From an uncultured Endozoicomonas sp. (GTDB lineage: Bacteria; Pseudomonadota; Gammaproteobacteria; Pseudomonadales; Endozoicomonadaceae): a DNA stretch of 43,502 nt. A program made the translations under genes and the position numbers. Under the pieces are notes generated by a model. That model was not told the DNA's origin, made no database searches, and was given only the letters and a program-made list of their open reading frames with translations. Shown here in pieces: positions 32,876 to 39,958 of the stretch. Location: positions 1-43,502 of the forward strand of contig NZ_CANMAO010000034.1 of the NCBI RefSeq assembly GCF_947495845.1, given 5' to 3'. Each line of letters begins with the position of its first letter. Position 1 is the first letter of the stretch.

Positions 32876-33969
32876 TGATGAGATTGATAAGAAGTTATGA
32901 AGATCTCAAATCAATTAGATATGAGTCTAACTTGTCAAAAATAATTATTTATACAAGTTTTTTTAAAAAGAACAATCTTTTACCCTTCGCTTTCAAATAT
33001 TCATTTTGGGCTTTGGCCAAAGATGGAGTTTTGGAGGTTTATGATGATGGACCTATAACGTATGAAAGTCCTATAAAAAAGATTCCTTTTCAAAAGGTTT
33101 CACAGGTATTGAATAAATGGCTAGGCGGGTTTGGTGAGATTTTATATCGCGATGACGTTTCTAGAAAGATTGTATATAAAAAGAATGCTTCCCTAGATAA
33201 TAGAACAAGTGGTTGGTCAGTTGGAATCGTATATTCTGGAAATAAGTCTGAAATTATACAGCTTAAACATTGTATTGATTCCGTTTTCGACTCGCTTAAG
33301 ATGTCCGGCTATAATTTTGAAATTCTTGTTTGTGGACCCGTAGGGGGTGAGGATGATATCAGTAAAGGCAAGAATATACGGTATGTGACGTATGATGATA
33401 AAAATCAATTATTTTTTATTGGAAGAAAGAAACTTCACCTTGTGAAAGAAATGCATTATGAAAATATTGCAGTTTTGCACACGAGAATAATACTTAGTGA
33501 CTTCAGCTTTAAATCTATACCTGACAATTTTGATGTTTTCTCCCCTAAAGTAGTTTTCCGGAATAAAAATAGAAATTTCCCATACTTGGATTTTAACGTG
33601 ACAGCTGGGTTTGAAGTTGGTGTATTTCCAAAAACTATGCCTTTGCCTATTGATTATAATAGGTATGATTTTTTGAAGCTTCTCAAATATGGATTGCCTT
33701 ATATTGATGGTGGATTGTTTTTTTGCAAGAAGAGTATTTATTTAAAGCAACCTATTAATTTGAATCTATTATGGGGGGAAGCTGAGGATGTTGAATGGTG
33801 TGCTAGGCTATACTCTAACTCTGTCTTAGTTGAGCTTTTACCTGAATTAACGGCAGAGTCTTCTACCTATAAGCTTGGAATGAAGTCATTATATTTTCCT
33901 AAGAAAATAATTTTCTTCGTCCGGAGAATTATAAGGTGCATGACAATAATACGTTCTTGGTTTTCCTGA
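32875..33969 (+). CDS. GT2-like glycosyltransferase with extra N-terminal domain
   Basis: This is a 364-residue protein. Residues about 110-320 look like a GT-A glycosyltransferase (SVGIVYSGNKSEIIQLKHCI, ILVCGPVGG, and C-terminal LLWGEAEDVEWCARLYS, the acceptor/catalytic motif of GT2 and GT27-like enzymes). Residues 1-100 are different (FAFKYSFWALAKDGVLEVYD) and resemble the last strands of a small-molecule methyltransferase, so a decayed or fused domain is possible. The last gene of the overlapping AT-rich operon. Confidence 0.65.
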   Translation: MMRLIRSYEDLKSIRYESNLSKIIIYTSFFKKNNLLPFAFKYSFWALAKDGVLEVYDDGPITYESPIKKIPFQKVSQVLNKWLGGFGEILYRDDVSRKIVYKKNASLDNRTSGWSVGIVYSGNKSEIIQLKHCIDSVFDSLKMSGYNFEILVCGPVGGEDDISKGKNIRYVTYDDKNQLFFIGRKKLHLVKEMHYENIAVLHTRIILSDFSFKSIPDNFDVFSPKVVFRNKNRNFPYLDFNVTAGFEVGVFPKTMPLPIDYNRYDFLKLLKYGLPYIDGGLFFCKKSIYLKQPINLNLLWGEAEDVEWCARLYSNSVLVELLPELTAESSTYKLGMKSLYFPKKIIFFVRRIIRCMTIIRSWFS

Positions 33970-34434
33970 TGATATTTAACTATTATACTGGCTTCCATAA
34001 CTTCAGTTAAATGACTTCCGGCATAGCCGGAAGCTTATTAGGGGATAGCCCTCAAAGGGCTATTATTGCGCCCTCCGGCGCGCCCCACATTGAGCACATA
34101 TCAATTCTCAACTACCTGACTGAAACATCACTGTAGACGATCAAGAAAATCACTCGAAAGAGCCTACCGTAGCCTCGGCCAAGCCTATGCGAGTCACCCC
34201 GGCATAGCCGGGGGTTTACCTAATGATTAATTAAGCAATCAATATTTGATATCCATTCTCAGAAAATAAGCATTTGAAAATGGGGGGGCAGCATTTGCTG
34301 CTTCGTAACGCTGGTTATCACTATAAAAAAACGCTGTTACTATAATTAGTAGTTCAGTGTTCAATCATATGCCTAAAAATAGAATTGCTTCAGCATCCAT
34401 CCAAACCTGAAACTGTAAAACCAAGAATTACTTA
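33970..34434. other. Hairpin-rich gap at the right edge of the AT-rich operon
   Basis: This gap holds no gene but several strong hairpins: CTTCCGGCATAGCCGGAAG (34015-34033), AATAGCCC/GGGCTATT around 34039-34065, CGCCCTCCGGCGCG (about 34070) and CCCCGGCATAGCCGGGG (about 34198-34214). The repeated GGCATAGCC stems look like ends of a non-autonomous IS200/IS605-type element. The first stem may also end the upstream operon. Confidence 0.5.
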
Positions 34435-35766
34435 ATGAAAATCCTCCTCTACGGAATCAACTACACCCCTGAACTCACTGGTATAGGTAAATATTCAGGT
34501 GAAATGAGTGTATCGCTTGCTTCACAGGGTCATGATGTCCGGGTAATTACTGCACCACCTTATTACCCTGAGTGGCAAGTTGGCGAGGGATACAAAGCCT
34601 GGCAATACAAAACCGAAATGCGAGAACAGGTAAAGGTGATACGCTGCCCGCTTTATGTACCTGCCAAAGTCTCTACCATTAAGCGGATTATTCATTTGGC
34701 AAGTTTTGCTGCCAGCAGTTTCTTCCAAATTTTGGCTCAGTGGCGTTGGAAACCCAATGTGATTATTACTATAGAGCCTACGATGTTCTGTACGCCTGCT
34801 GCATTGCTACTTGGGAAGTTATGTGGTGCAAAGACGTTACTCCATGTGCAGGATTTTGAAATTGATGCCATGTTTGGGCTTTTTGTCAGCTCAGAATCGT
34901 CACAGGAAAGTGGTTCCTTTTTTAAGAAATTGGTCTTTGGCATTGAAAAATGGATTACCAACTCGTTTGACCGGGTTTCATCTATTTCATTCAGTATGTT
35001 GGAGAATGCAGCCCGTAAGGGAGTGTCAGAAAATAAACGACTGTTTTTCCCTAATTGGGTGGATACCGCTTTTGTGACACCGGATGTAGATGGTTCAACA
35101 ATTCGTGAGCGGTTTGGTTATGCAACGGATGATCTGGTTATACTTTACTCTGGCAACCTGGGTGAAAAACAGGGGCTTGAGATTGTGCTTGAAGCAGCTA
35201 ATCACTTTCAGCAAGAAAGTTTGCCACGGAGGCACGGAGACACAGAGGAAAAGATTAAAGACTCTGTGTCTCCGTGCCTCCGTGGCGAAAAAAATATCCA
35301 GTTCTGCATTGTTGGCAACGGTGCCAGTAAGGCACGGCTGGAACAGCAGGCAAAAGAGCAGAATTTAACCAACCTCAAATTTCTCCCGTTGCAGCCCTAT
35401 GAGGATTTACCTGCTCTGCTGGCAATGGCAGATATTCATCTGGTGGTTCAGAAAAAAGGGGCTGCGGATATTGTACTGCCTTCCAAACTGACCGGGATTC
35501 TCTCTGCCGGTGGCTACTCGCTGATTACTGCTGAAAAAGAAACTGAACTGGGCCGGTTATGTAACAACTTCCCGGGTATTGCTGAGCGTGTTGAACCGGA
35601 AGACCTGAATGCGTTTATCGCAGGCCTGAGCACATTGCTGGAAAATGTTATCAACGCTGATGGGTACAACAAAACCGCCCGACAGTATGCGCTTGATTAT
35701 CTCAATAAAGATGCCGTACTGAACCGGTTTGAACAGGATCTGGTTCAGTTGGTAGCTGGAAATTAG
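34435..35766 (+). CDS. WcaI-like glycosyltransferase with in-frame palindrome insert
   Basis: This 443-residue GT-B enzyme of the WcaI (colanic acid) type has the N-terminal YGINYTPELTGIGKYSGEMS, VIRCPLYVPAK, LHVQDFEIDAMF, and a C-terminal domain with VQKKGAADIVLPSKLTGILSAGG (nucleotide-sugar binding). About 22-24 residues (LPRRHGDTEEKIKDSVSPCL and on, near 262-285) are encoded by a perfect 25-base inverted repeat that keeps the frame open. The insert sits between two Rossmann-domain segments (EAANHFQ and KNIQFCIVGNG), probably a surface loop. GC content returns to normal here. It precedes gmd, fitting GDP-sugar (fucose) glycan synthesis. Confidence 0.82.
   Translation: MKILLYGINYTPELTGIGKYSGEMSVSLASQGHDVRVITAPPYYPEWQVGEGYKAWQYKTEMREQVKVIRCPLYVPAKVSTIKRIIHLASFAASSFFQILAQWRWKPNVIITIEPTMFCTPAALLLGKLCGAKTLLHVQDFEIDAMFGLFVSSESSQESGSFFKKLVFGIEKWITNSFDRVSSISFSMLENAARKGVSENKRLFFPNWVDTAFVTPDVDGSTIRERFGYATDDLVILYSGNLGEKQGLEIVLEAANHFQQESLPRRHGDTEEKIKDSVSPCLRGEKNIQFCIVGNGASKARLEQQAKEQNLTNLKFLPLQPYEDLPALLAMADIHLVVQKKGAADIVLPSKLTGILSAGGYSLITAEKETELGRLCNNFPGIAERVEPEDLNAFIAGLSTLLENVINADGYNKTARQYALDYLNKDAVLNRFEQDLVQLVAGN
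35223..35286 (+). repeat. 64-base palindromic element inside the glycosyltransferase gene
   Basis: The arm GCCACGGAGGCACGGAGACA...GAG (35223-35247) and its exact complement (35262-35286) flank a 14-base A-rich loop. A partial relative (TCCGTGCCTC...TCTCCGTGGC) lies at about 21631-21657. It is translated in frame, comparable in principle to Rickettsia palindromic elements. Confidence 0.9.
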
Positions 35767-35769
35767 TTA

Positions 35770-35822
35770 TGAGTTTCTGTACCTCACAACCCATCACCCA
35801 CAACTCCCCCCCTCACAAACGT
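35770..35822. repeat. Right arm of heptamer palindromic element
   Basis: CTCACAACCCATCACCCACA lies upstream of the truncated gmd and parallels the arm upstream of the complete gmd (CTCACAACCCATAACCC). Only one arm is present. Confidence 0.55.
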
Positions 35823-35833
35823 AGTTAAAATCA

Positions 35834-36325
35834 ATGTCCAAAAAAGTCGCACTAATCACCGGCGTTACCGGCCAGGACGGTTCCTACCTTGCCGAGTTCC
35901 TGCTAAAAAAAGGCTATGAAGTTCACGGCATCAAACGCCGTGCATCTTCTTTTAACACTGAACGGGTGGATCATATCTATGAAGATCCCCACACTGATAA
36001 TCAACTTTTCAAACTCCACTACGGAGACCTGAGCGACAGCTCCAATCTGACCCGTATTATTAGCGAAGTGCAGCCGGATGAGGTGTACAACCTGGCGGCA
36101 CAATCCCATGTGGCGGTTTCTTTTGAGGCTCCGGAATATACTGCTGATGTCGACGCTTTGGGCACCCTCCGCCTGCTGGAAGCCATTCGCTTTTTAGGCT
36201 TGGAAAAAAAGACCCGCTTCTACCAGGCCTCTACCTCTGAGCTGTATGGCCTGGTTCAGGAGATTCCCCAGAAAGAAACCACCCCATTCTACCCACGTTC
36301 CCCTTATGCAGTGGCCAAAATGTAG
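35834..36325 (+). pseudogene. gmd: Truncated GDP-mannose 4,6-dehydratase copy
   Basis: This is a 163-residue N-terminal part of Gmd with the NAD(P) motif [10 protein letters not shown] and the catalytic Tyr (158) and Lys (162) in SPYAVAKM, cut one residue after the lysine by an R repeat. Compared with the intact gene at 42361 there are only two amino-acid changes (NQLF/NQNF and EAPEY/ESPEY) but many silent changes, so both copies were selected before the break. The homology ends at 36324 (AAAATGTA). It lacks the substrate-binding domain and should be inactive. Confidence 0.9.
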
Positions 36326-36423
36326 AAAACCGGGGTCAAGTCTTTCATTGTGCATAAAGCCAATACGGTTCCAGAGCTTCCATATCAATTTAGTGAGGAA
36401 AATCGGGGTCAAGCCTTTCATTG
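36326..36423 (-). repeat. Two R repeats at the gmd breakpoint
   Basis: The first core (AAACCGGGGTCAAGTCTTTC) begins at the last base of the broken gmd. It is followed by a 45-base tail (ATAAAGCCAATACGGTTCCA and on) that also follows the copy at 39824. A second core (AATCGGGGTCAAGCCTTTC) lies at 36400-36423, with a further degenerate unit after it. Confidence 0.85.
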
Positions 36424-36544
36424 AAAATCGGGTTCACGCTTTACCAGAAACAGCGTTTACGGTGAGCCAGAATATGCAACTGTGACCCTGCGCACTATTT
36501 TCTGATAAGATTATGGGTGATCTGGCCTTGTAGAAGATTGACCA

Positions 36545-36847
36545 ATGCGACTCACTCCTTTTCAAATTGAGACTATTAAGCAACATGTGCAGCGTTGTTT
36601 TGGCAAGACTGCTGAGGTCTGGTTATTTGGCTCCAGAGTCGACCCAAATAAACGAGGGGGCGATATAGATCTTTATGTAGAAACGGATCTTCATGAGCCT
36701 GATGCGTTGGTGGACGCTAAGCTAAAGGCTTTGTCGGCTATTAAGTATGAGATGGGCGATCAAAAGATTGATTTGGTCATATATCGGCGAGGTATGCCTG
36801 TAGAACCGATACACTTTGAAGCTCTGGAGACGGGTGTGCGACTTTGA
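36545..36847 (+). CDS. MNT-domain antitoxin (MntA-like), second module
   Basis: This 100-residue minimal nucleotidyltransferase has WLFGSRVDPNKRGGDIDLYV (GSX9DXD) and the third acidic strand KIDLVIY. It is a paralogue of 19537-19836. Here the MNT gene precedes its HEPN partner and the two are separated by a 178-base MITE-like element, unlike the overlapping HEPN-MNT order at 19 kb. It is expected to modify and silence the HEPN toxin at 37077. Confidence 0.8.
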   Translation: MRLTPFQIETIKQHVQRCFGKTAEVWLFGSRVDPNKRGGDIDLYVETDLHEPDALVDAKLKALSAIKYEMGDQKIDLVIYRRGMPVEPIHFEALETGVRL

Positions 36848-36875
36848 TTGATAACTTTTAAGCCATCTTTTTCAA

Positions 36876-37059
36876 GTAATACCAATGGCGTTTTTAAATT
36901 TTGGAACGAGCAAGTTATTTTGGGCGGCTGGGCAAGGCGAAGAGACGAGTCATAGCCTTTACGCCCTGTGGGTGGTAGCTATGGCGAGGAACTTCAACGC
37001 TGATCCAGTCGGTCAAAATAGCTGCGCAGCCCATAATTTAAAAACAGAATTGGTATAAC
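36876..37059. mobile_element. MITE-like element A between MNT and HEPN genes
   Basis: The inverted ends ATACCAATGGCGTTTTTAAA (36879 onward) and the complement of TTTAAAAACAGAATTGGTAT (37037-37056) match at about 19 of 22 positions. The 178-base body has no frame and contains nested stems. It splits a TA module and might change co-expression. Confidence 0.8.
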
Positions 37060-37076
37060 CCCTGAGTGCACTAATA

Positions 37077-37559
37077 ATGACTAACAGACAATCCCCTCAC
37101 GATATTGTGAGTCGCACCCTCAGTGTTTGTGACCGCCACGCTATGCGCCTTCGCTGGGTTATGACTGAGACAGAAAGTCTCTTTCCATTGACTGGGGTTC
37201 AGTTCGACAATCTTGCTCCGGAAGTAGTGGCTTTTCTGGATCAGTTTTCAACTCGTTTTGGTAAGTTGCAAGATGCAATGGGTGCCAAGCTGTTCCCTCA
37301 ATTATTGGAGCTGGTGAAAGAGCAGGGTAGTTTGAATACCTTCATCGATAAATTAAACCGGCTTGAGAAAATCGGTGTGATCGAGAGTGCGGAACAATGG
37401 TTGATGCTACGCGAGCTTCGTAATGCGTTTGCTCACGATTACCCGGAAGACAGTGAAGTTAATGCTGCAACGCTGAACCGAGCCATGCCATTGGCGGAGC
37501 AGTTGCTTGAAACCTACGAAGGGGTAAAGGTGTTTGCTTTAAAGTACGGTGCGTACTAG
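37077..37559 (+). CDS. HEPN-domain toxin (HepT-like), second module
   Basis: This 160-residue helical protein has RNAFAHDYPE (RX4HXY, about 122-129) and FSTRFGKLQDAMGAKLFPQL. It is clearly homologous to the product at 19047. It is the presumed RNase toxin partner of the MNT at 36545. The start ATG lies 18 bases after the MITE, so its promoter or its coupling with the MNT gene may be supplied or cut by that element. An R repeat begins 9 bases after the stop. Confidence 0.8.
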   Translation: MTNRQSPHDIVSRTLSVCDRHAMRLRWVMTETESLFPLTGVQFDNLAPEVVAFLDQFSTRFGKLQDAMGAKLFPQLLELVKEQGSLNTFIDKLNRLEKIGVIESAEQWLMLRELRNAFAHDYPEDSEVNAATLNRAMPLAEQLLETYEGVKVFALKYGAY

Positions 37560-37567
37560 TTTTCAAG

Positions 37568-37617
37568 AAAACCGGGGGCTTTCATTGTGCATAGCTAGTG
37601 TCGTTTATAGGTATAAG
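37568..37617 (-). repeat. R repeat (deleted core) with TCGTTTATAG flank
   Basis: AAACCGGGGGCTTTCATTGT lacks the central TCAAGT or TCAGGT. The GTGTCGTTTATAG flank matches the long form. Confidence 0.8.
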
Positions 37618-37629
37618 CGATTGGTGTGG

Positions 37630-37735
37630 TGAGGGGTGAGGGAATAGTTAATAGTTAATGGGAATTGTTTTGTTCGCTTTTAACTCATGCCTCACAACAC
37701 ACGCCACATCACTCAGAACCCATAACTAATCACCC
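37630..37735. repeat. Heptamer palindromic element E1
   Basis: The left arm GTGAGGGGTGAGG, the core GGAATAGTTAATAGTTAAT...TTTTAACTCA, and the right arm with CCTCACAACACACG...AACCCATAACTAATCACCC match element E3 at 40484 closely. The match continues into a VapC fragment. Confidence 0.75.
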
Positions 37736-37747
37736 AGCACTACCACC

Positions 37748-37800
37748 TCACGGCTCACAAGCTCCATCAATTGTCTGAGCCGCTTTATCAAAGGTGTATA
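37748..37800 (-). pseudogene. 3' fragment of VapC toxin gene
   Basis: The last 17 or so codons (TFDKAAQTIDGACEP and stop) are identical in protein to the end of the VapC gene at 40609, with the same E element beside it. The match breaks off at GGTGTATA exactly where an R repeat begins. Confidence 0.85.
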
Positions 37801-37801
37801 T

Positions 37802-37831
37802 AAAACCGGGGTCAGGTCTTTCATTGTGCAT
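37802..37831 (-). repeat. R repeat at the VapC-fragment breakpoint
   Basis: The intact core AAACCGGGGTCAGGTCTTTC starts two bases after the end of the VapC homology. Confidence 0.85.
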
Positions 37832-37918
37832 CAGTTGTAGCACGGCGCTAAATCGTTCAAAAGTTATAGGAGAAACTGACGTTAACACGCCCCTCAGGTT
37901 TCCTCGGTTCGCGATCTA

Positions 37919-38081
37919 TTAAGTACCCGTTCATATGAAATCATATTTTCTGACTCATTGTTCAGGCACTGTTCTGCGTTGCAACTCTGGTCACATAGCT
38001 CGCTATGCTCCCGCCGTTGCGCCTTGCAGAGAACCTGATCAACAAGCCAGAAATATTCGATTCCATATGGCCGGGTACTTA
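37919..38081. mobile_element. MITE-like element B (complete)
   Basis: The inverted ends TAAGTACCCGTTCATATGAA and the complement of the segment ending CCGGGTACTTA at 38081 pair over about 33 bases with few mismatches. The roughly 163-base body contains TTGCGCC/GGCGCAA-type stems (CTGCGTTGCAAC...GTTGCGCCTTGCAG). A half copy lies at 10951-11014. Its right tip provides the TAA stop of the PIN toxin gene. Confidence 0.8.
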
Positions 38082-38501
38082 GTGGCAATTGAGGCTTTCG
38101 AGAAACTGAGCAGGTGTCATTACTGGTAATTTTTCTGATTTGTAATCTTTGATATTGCGAGTCAAGAGTAAGCTGGCCCCGCCATTTTGAGCGGTGTAAT
38201 ACTGAATGGCATCTTCAAAGTCTTTAAAGCTCGAGTTTAAAGCCTGCTCTAAACTGGCTTCGGAAGTTACCATGATCTTCAGTAGGCTTTTCAATTTCAC
38301 CAGTGCCTGCCTTGCATCTTTGTGACCCAGTTGCTTTCTGAGAATATAAAACACATTGGCAAATATGGTTACCGAGGTGACTCCCTGAAAATCACCTGCC
38401 TGTATTTTCTGAAAAACGGTTGCGCTGTCTTTAAACCAGGGCTGTCGCTGGGCCAGAAGATCAAGAATGATATCCGCATCTAGAAAGAGTGTTTCTATCA
38501 T
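38079..38501 (-). CDS. PIN-domain toxin
   Basis: This 140-residue PIN RNase has LFLDADIILDLL (Asp 8), a Glu/Asn region at about 45 (TIFANVFYIL), FKDFEDAIQYY (Asp about 93, the paired acidic residues) and LLTRNIKDYKS. This is the PIN type usually paired with DUF6364-like antitoxins. A homologue is at 41479-41898 (SFKDFEDAIQYY versus GFKDYEDSVLYV). Its stop codon is the first TAA of MITE element B, so the original C-terminus may have been altered by a few residues. It overlaps the antitoxin gene by four bases. Confidence 0.85.
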   Translation of the reverse strand: MIETLFLDADIILDLLAQRQPWFKDSATVFQKIQAGDFQGVTSVTIFANVFYILRKQLGHKDARQALVKLKSLLKIMVTSEASLEQALNSSFKDFEDAIQYYTAQNGGASLLLTRNIKDYKSEKLPVMTPAQFLESLNCH

Positions 38502-38749
38502 TGGTATTTATCCTGCAGATAGTCGATGTATTCGGCACGGTCAGCACTTATGGTTTTGTCATCAAGCACACCTGCTAATTCTGCAACCAGCCCGGTGAGT
38601 TCTAATGCAGGCTCATCGGGTGTTGGTGTTTTAGGCAGTGTTTTCAGGTAATTCTCAACCAGTTTTGACAAGCTTTGTTCTTGGCTCGCAGCGTAGCGCT
38701 TTGCCAGCTCTATCACTGCAGGATCGACGGTGAGCGTCAATTTACTCAT
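38498..38749 (-). CDS. DUF6364-like antitoxin
   Basis: This 83-residue protein begins MSKLTLTVDPAVIELAKRYA, a ribbon-helix-helix-type N-terminus (beta strand LTLTVD, then helices) for operator binding. A disordered acidic C-terminal half binds the PIN toxin. A perfect AGGAGG ribosome binding site precedes the ATG. The palindrome TATACGTATA (38760-38769) directly upstream is a good candidate operator. It is paired with the PIN toxin gene through a four-base overlap. Confidence 0.82.
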   Translation of the reverse strand: MSKLTLTVDPAVIELAKRYAASQEQSLSKLVENYLKTLPKTPTPDEPALELTGLVAELAGVLDDKTISADRAEYIDYLQDKYQ

Positions 38750-38759
38750 TCAAACCTCC

Positions 38760-38769
38760 TATACGTATA
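38760..38769. promoter_or_regulatory. Candidate operator of PIN/DUF6364 module
   Basis: The 10-base palindrome TATACGTATA lies just upstream of the antitoxin ribosome binding site; a related half (GTACGTA) lies 22 bases further upstream. Confidence 0.4.
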
Positions 38770-38888
38770 CATTTAATAAATTAGTACGTATTGCCGGGCA
38801 GAACAAGTCGGGTTTCTCTCCTTTTATTCTTTTATAGACATTTTCACTCCTGAATTATGAAAAGAAATGAAAAGCGAGAAAACTGAAG

Positions 38889-38937
38889 GAGTTGTGAGTT
38901 GTGAGTTGTGAGTTGTGAGTTGTGAGTTGTGAGTTGA
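38889..38937 (+). repeat. Tandem heptamer array GAGTTGT (6 units)
   Basis: Six perfect GAGTTGT units and a partial seventh. It is like the left arm of the E elements but has no opposite arm, so it is an orphan arm or a deleted element. An R repeat follows within 8 bases. Confidence 0.9.
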
Positions 38938-38944
38938 GGAAAAG

Positions 38945-38968
38945 CCAAGTCAGGTCTTTCATTTTGCA
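38945..38968 (-). repeat. R repeat between PIN and RelE-type modules
   Basis: This is a degenerate core, CAAGTCAGGTCTTTCATT. Confidence 0.7.
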
Positions 38969-39093
38969 ACAACGAAAACCCAACATTTCCACCGATACTT
39001 CCACCACCCGTATCGGTCGCTCTGTAAATGTTATAGGAAACCAGTATTGCCTTTACTTTCGATGAATTGATCAGATGAGAACGTTGCTGTTTA

Positions 39094-39111
39094 TGTAGTT
39101 TATAAACTACA
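39094..39111. promoter_or_regulatory. Operator-like 18-base perfect palindrome
   Basis: TGTAGTTTATAAACTACA is perfectly symmetric and ends 8 bases before the toxin ATG. It is a probable binding site for the HigA-like antitoxin and overlaps the expected promoter region. Confidence 0.65.
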
Positions 39112-39119
39112 ATCTCTCT

Positions 39120-39425
39120 ATGATCACCATTAAACAAACCGACACCTACTGCAAGTGGGAGAGGAGGCTCAAAGATTTCAGGGCAAAAGCGGCCATAGCG
39201 GCTCGGATCTTCCGCTTGGCAAACGGGCTTGCCGGTGATGTTTCTCCGGTAGGTCAGGGCGTTAGTGAATTAAGAGTTCACTATGGTCCGGGTTACCGTG
39301 TTTACTTCCGCCACCATGGTAGTGAGATAATCATTTTGCTGTGTGGCGGAGACAAAAGTACCCAAAGCAGGGATATTGAAGCAGCCAAACGGCTGGCGAA
39401 AGAAATGGAGAAACACAATGACTGA
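39120..39425 (+). CDS. RelE/HigB-type toxin
   Basis: This 101-residue protein of the RelE/ParE-type addiction-module killer family begins ITIKQTDTYCKWERRLKDFRAK and contains VSELRVHYGPGYRVYFRHHG and LLCGGDKSTQSRDIEAAKRL, the conserved core and C-terminal helix of this family. Such toxins cut mRNA on the ribosome. The toxin comes first and the antitoxin second, as in HigBA. An 18-base palindrome precedes it. The gene overlaps the antitoxin gene by eight bases. Confidence 0.88.
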   Translation: MITIKQTDTYCKWERRLKDFRAKAAIAARIFRLANGLAGDVSPVGQGVSELRVHYGPGYRVYFRHHGSEIIILLCGGDKSTQSRDIEAAKRLAKEMEKHND

Positions 39426-39705
39426 ATCTATCCATAACTACGACCCAGCGGCGGCTCTCGATAGCCCTGAAGCGATCGAGCTGTTTATGGCAGATGCTTT
39501 TGAAACCGGTGACGCTTCTTATATTGCCAAGGCGCTCGGCGTTGTTGCCAGGGCCGAAGGTATGGGAGGCATCGCCAAACAAACTGGCCTTTCCCGTGAG
39601 CAGTTGTATCGCTCATTCAGTGAAGATGGAAATCCAACGCTGAAAACTATTCTTACGGTGATGCAGGCCCTGGGGCTTGGTATTACTGCGAAGCTTAATT
39701 CTTAG
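39418..39705 (+). CDS. HigA-like antitoxin (addiction module antidote)
   Basis: This 95-residue protein has a C-terminal Xre-like helix-turn-helix (GMGGIAKQTGLSREQLYRSF, NPTLKTILTVMQALGLGI). The N-terminal YDPAAALDSPEAIELFMADA is typical of probable addiction module antidote proteins. The ATG lies inside the end of the toxin gene. It represses its own promoter in known relatives, probably through the palindrome at 39094. Confidence 0.88.
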   Translation: MTESIHNYDPAAALDSPEAIELFMADAFETGDASYIAKALGVVARAEGMGGIAKQTGLSREQLYRSFSEDGNPTLKTILTVMQALGLGITAKLNS

Positions 39706-39706
39706 G

Positions 39707-39811
39707 GGTGAGTTGTGAGTTATGAGGGGTGAGTTGTTTGGGAATAGTGAATTGACCTGATAGCTTTTAACTCACACCTCACGTCTCATGACTCACAACC
39801 ATTCACTCACC
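39707..39811. repeat. Heptamer palindromic element E2
   Basis: The left arm GGTGAGTTGTGAGTTATGAG, the core TTTGGGAATAGTGAATTGA...AGCTTTTAACTCA, and the right arm CACCTCACGTCTCATGACTC begin two bases after the HigA stop. Confidence 0.8.
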
Positions 39812-39823
39812 AACCGGCATAAA

Positions 39824-39897
39824 AAAATCAGGGTCAAGTCTTTCATTGTGCATAAAGCCAATACGGTTCCAGAGTTTCCATATCAATTTAGTGAGTT
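39824..39897 (-). repeat. R repeat with tail, upstream of DUF4160 module
   Basis: The core AAATCAGGGTCAAGTCTTTC is followed by ATAAAGCCAATACGGTTCCA and ATATCAATTTAGTGAG, the same tail as at 36355-36397. Confidence 0.85.
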
Positions 39898-39958
39898 GAT
39901 TCTGACTTAACTATGACTAACCTGATGATTATAATAATGTCATATATAGGAATCTGTG

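Noticed and set aside
36246-36485. A 79-codon frame over the gmd breakpoint
   Set aside because: It is out of frame with gmd and runs through two R repeats.
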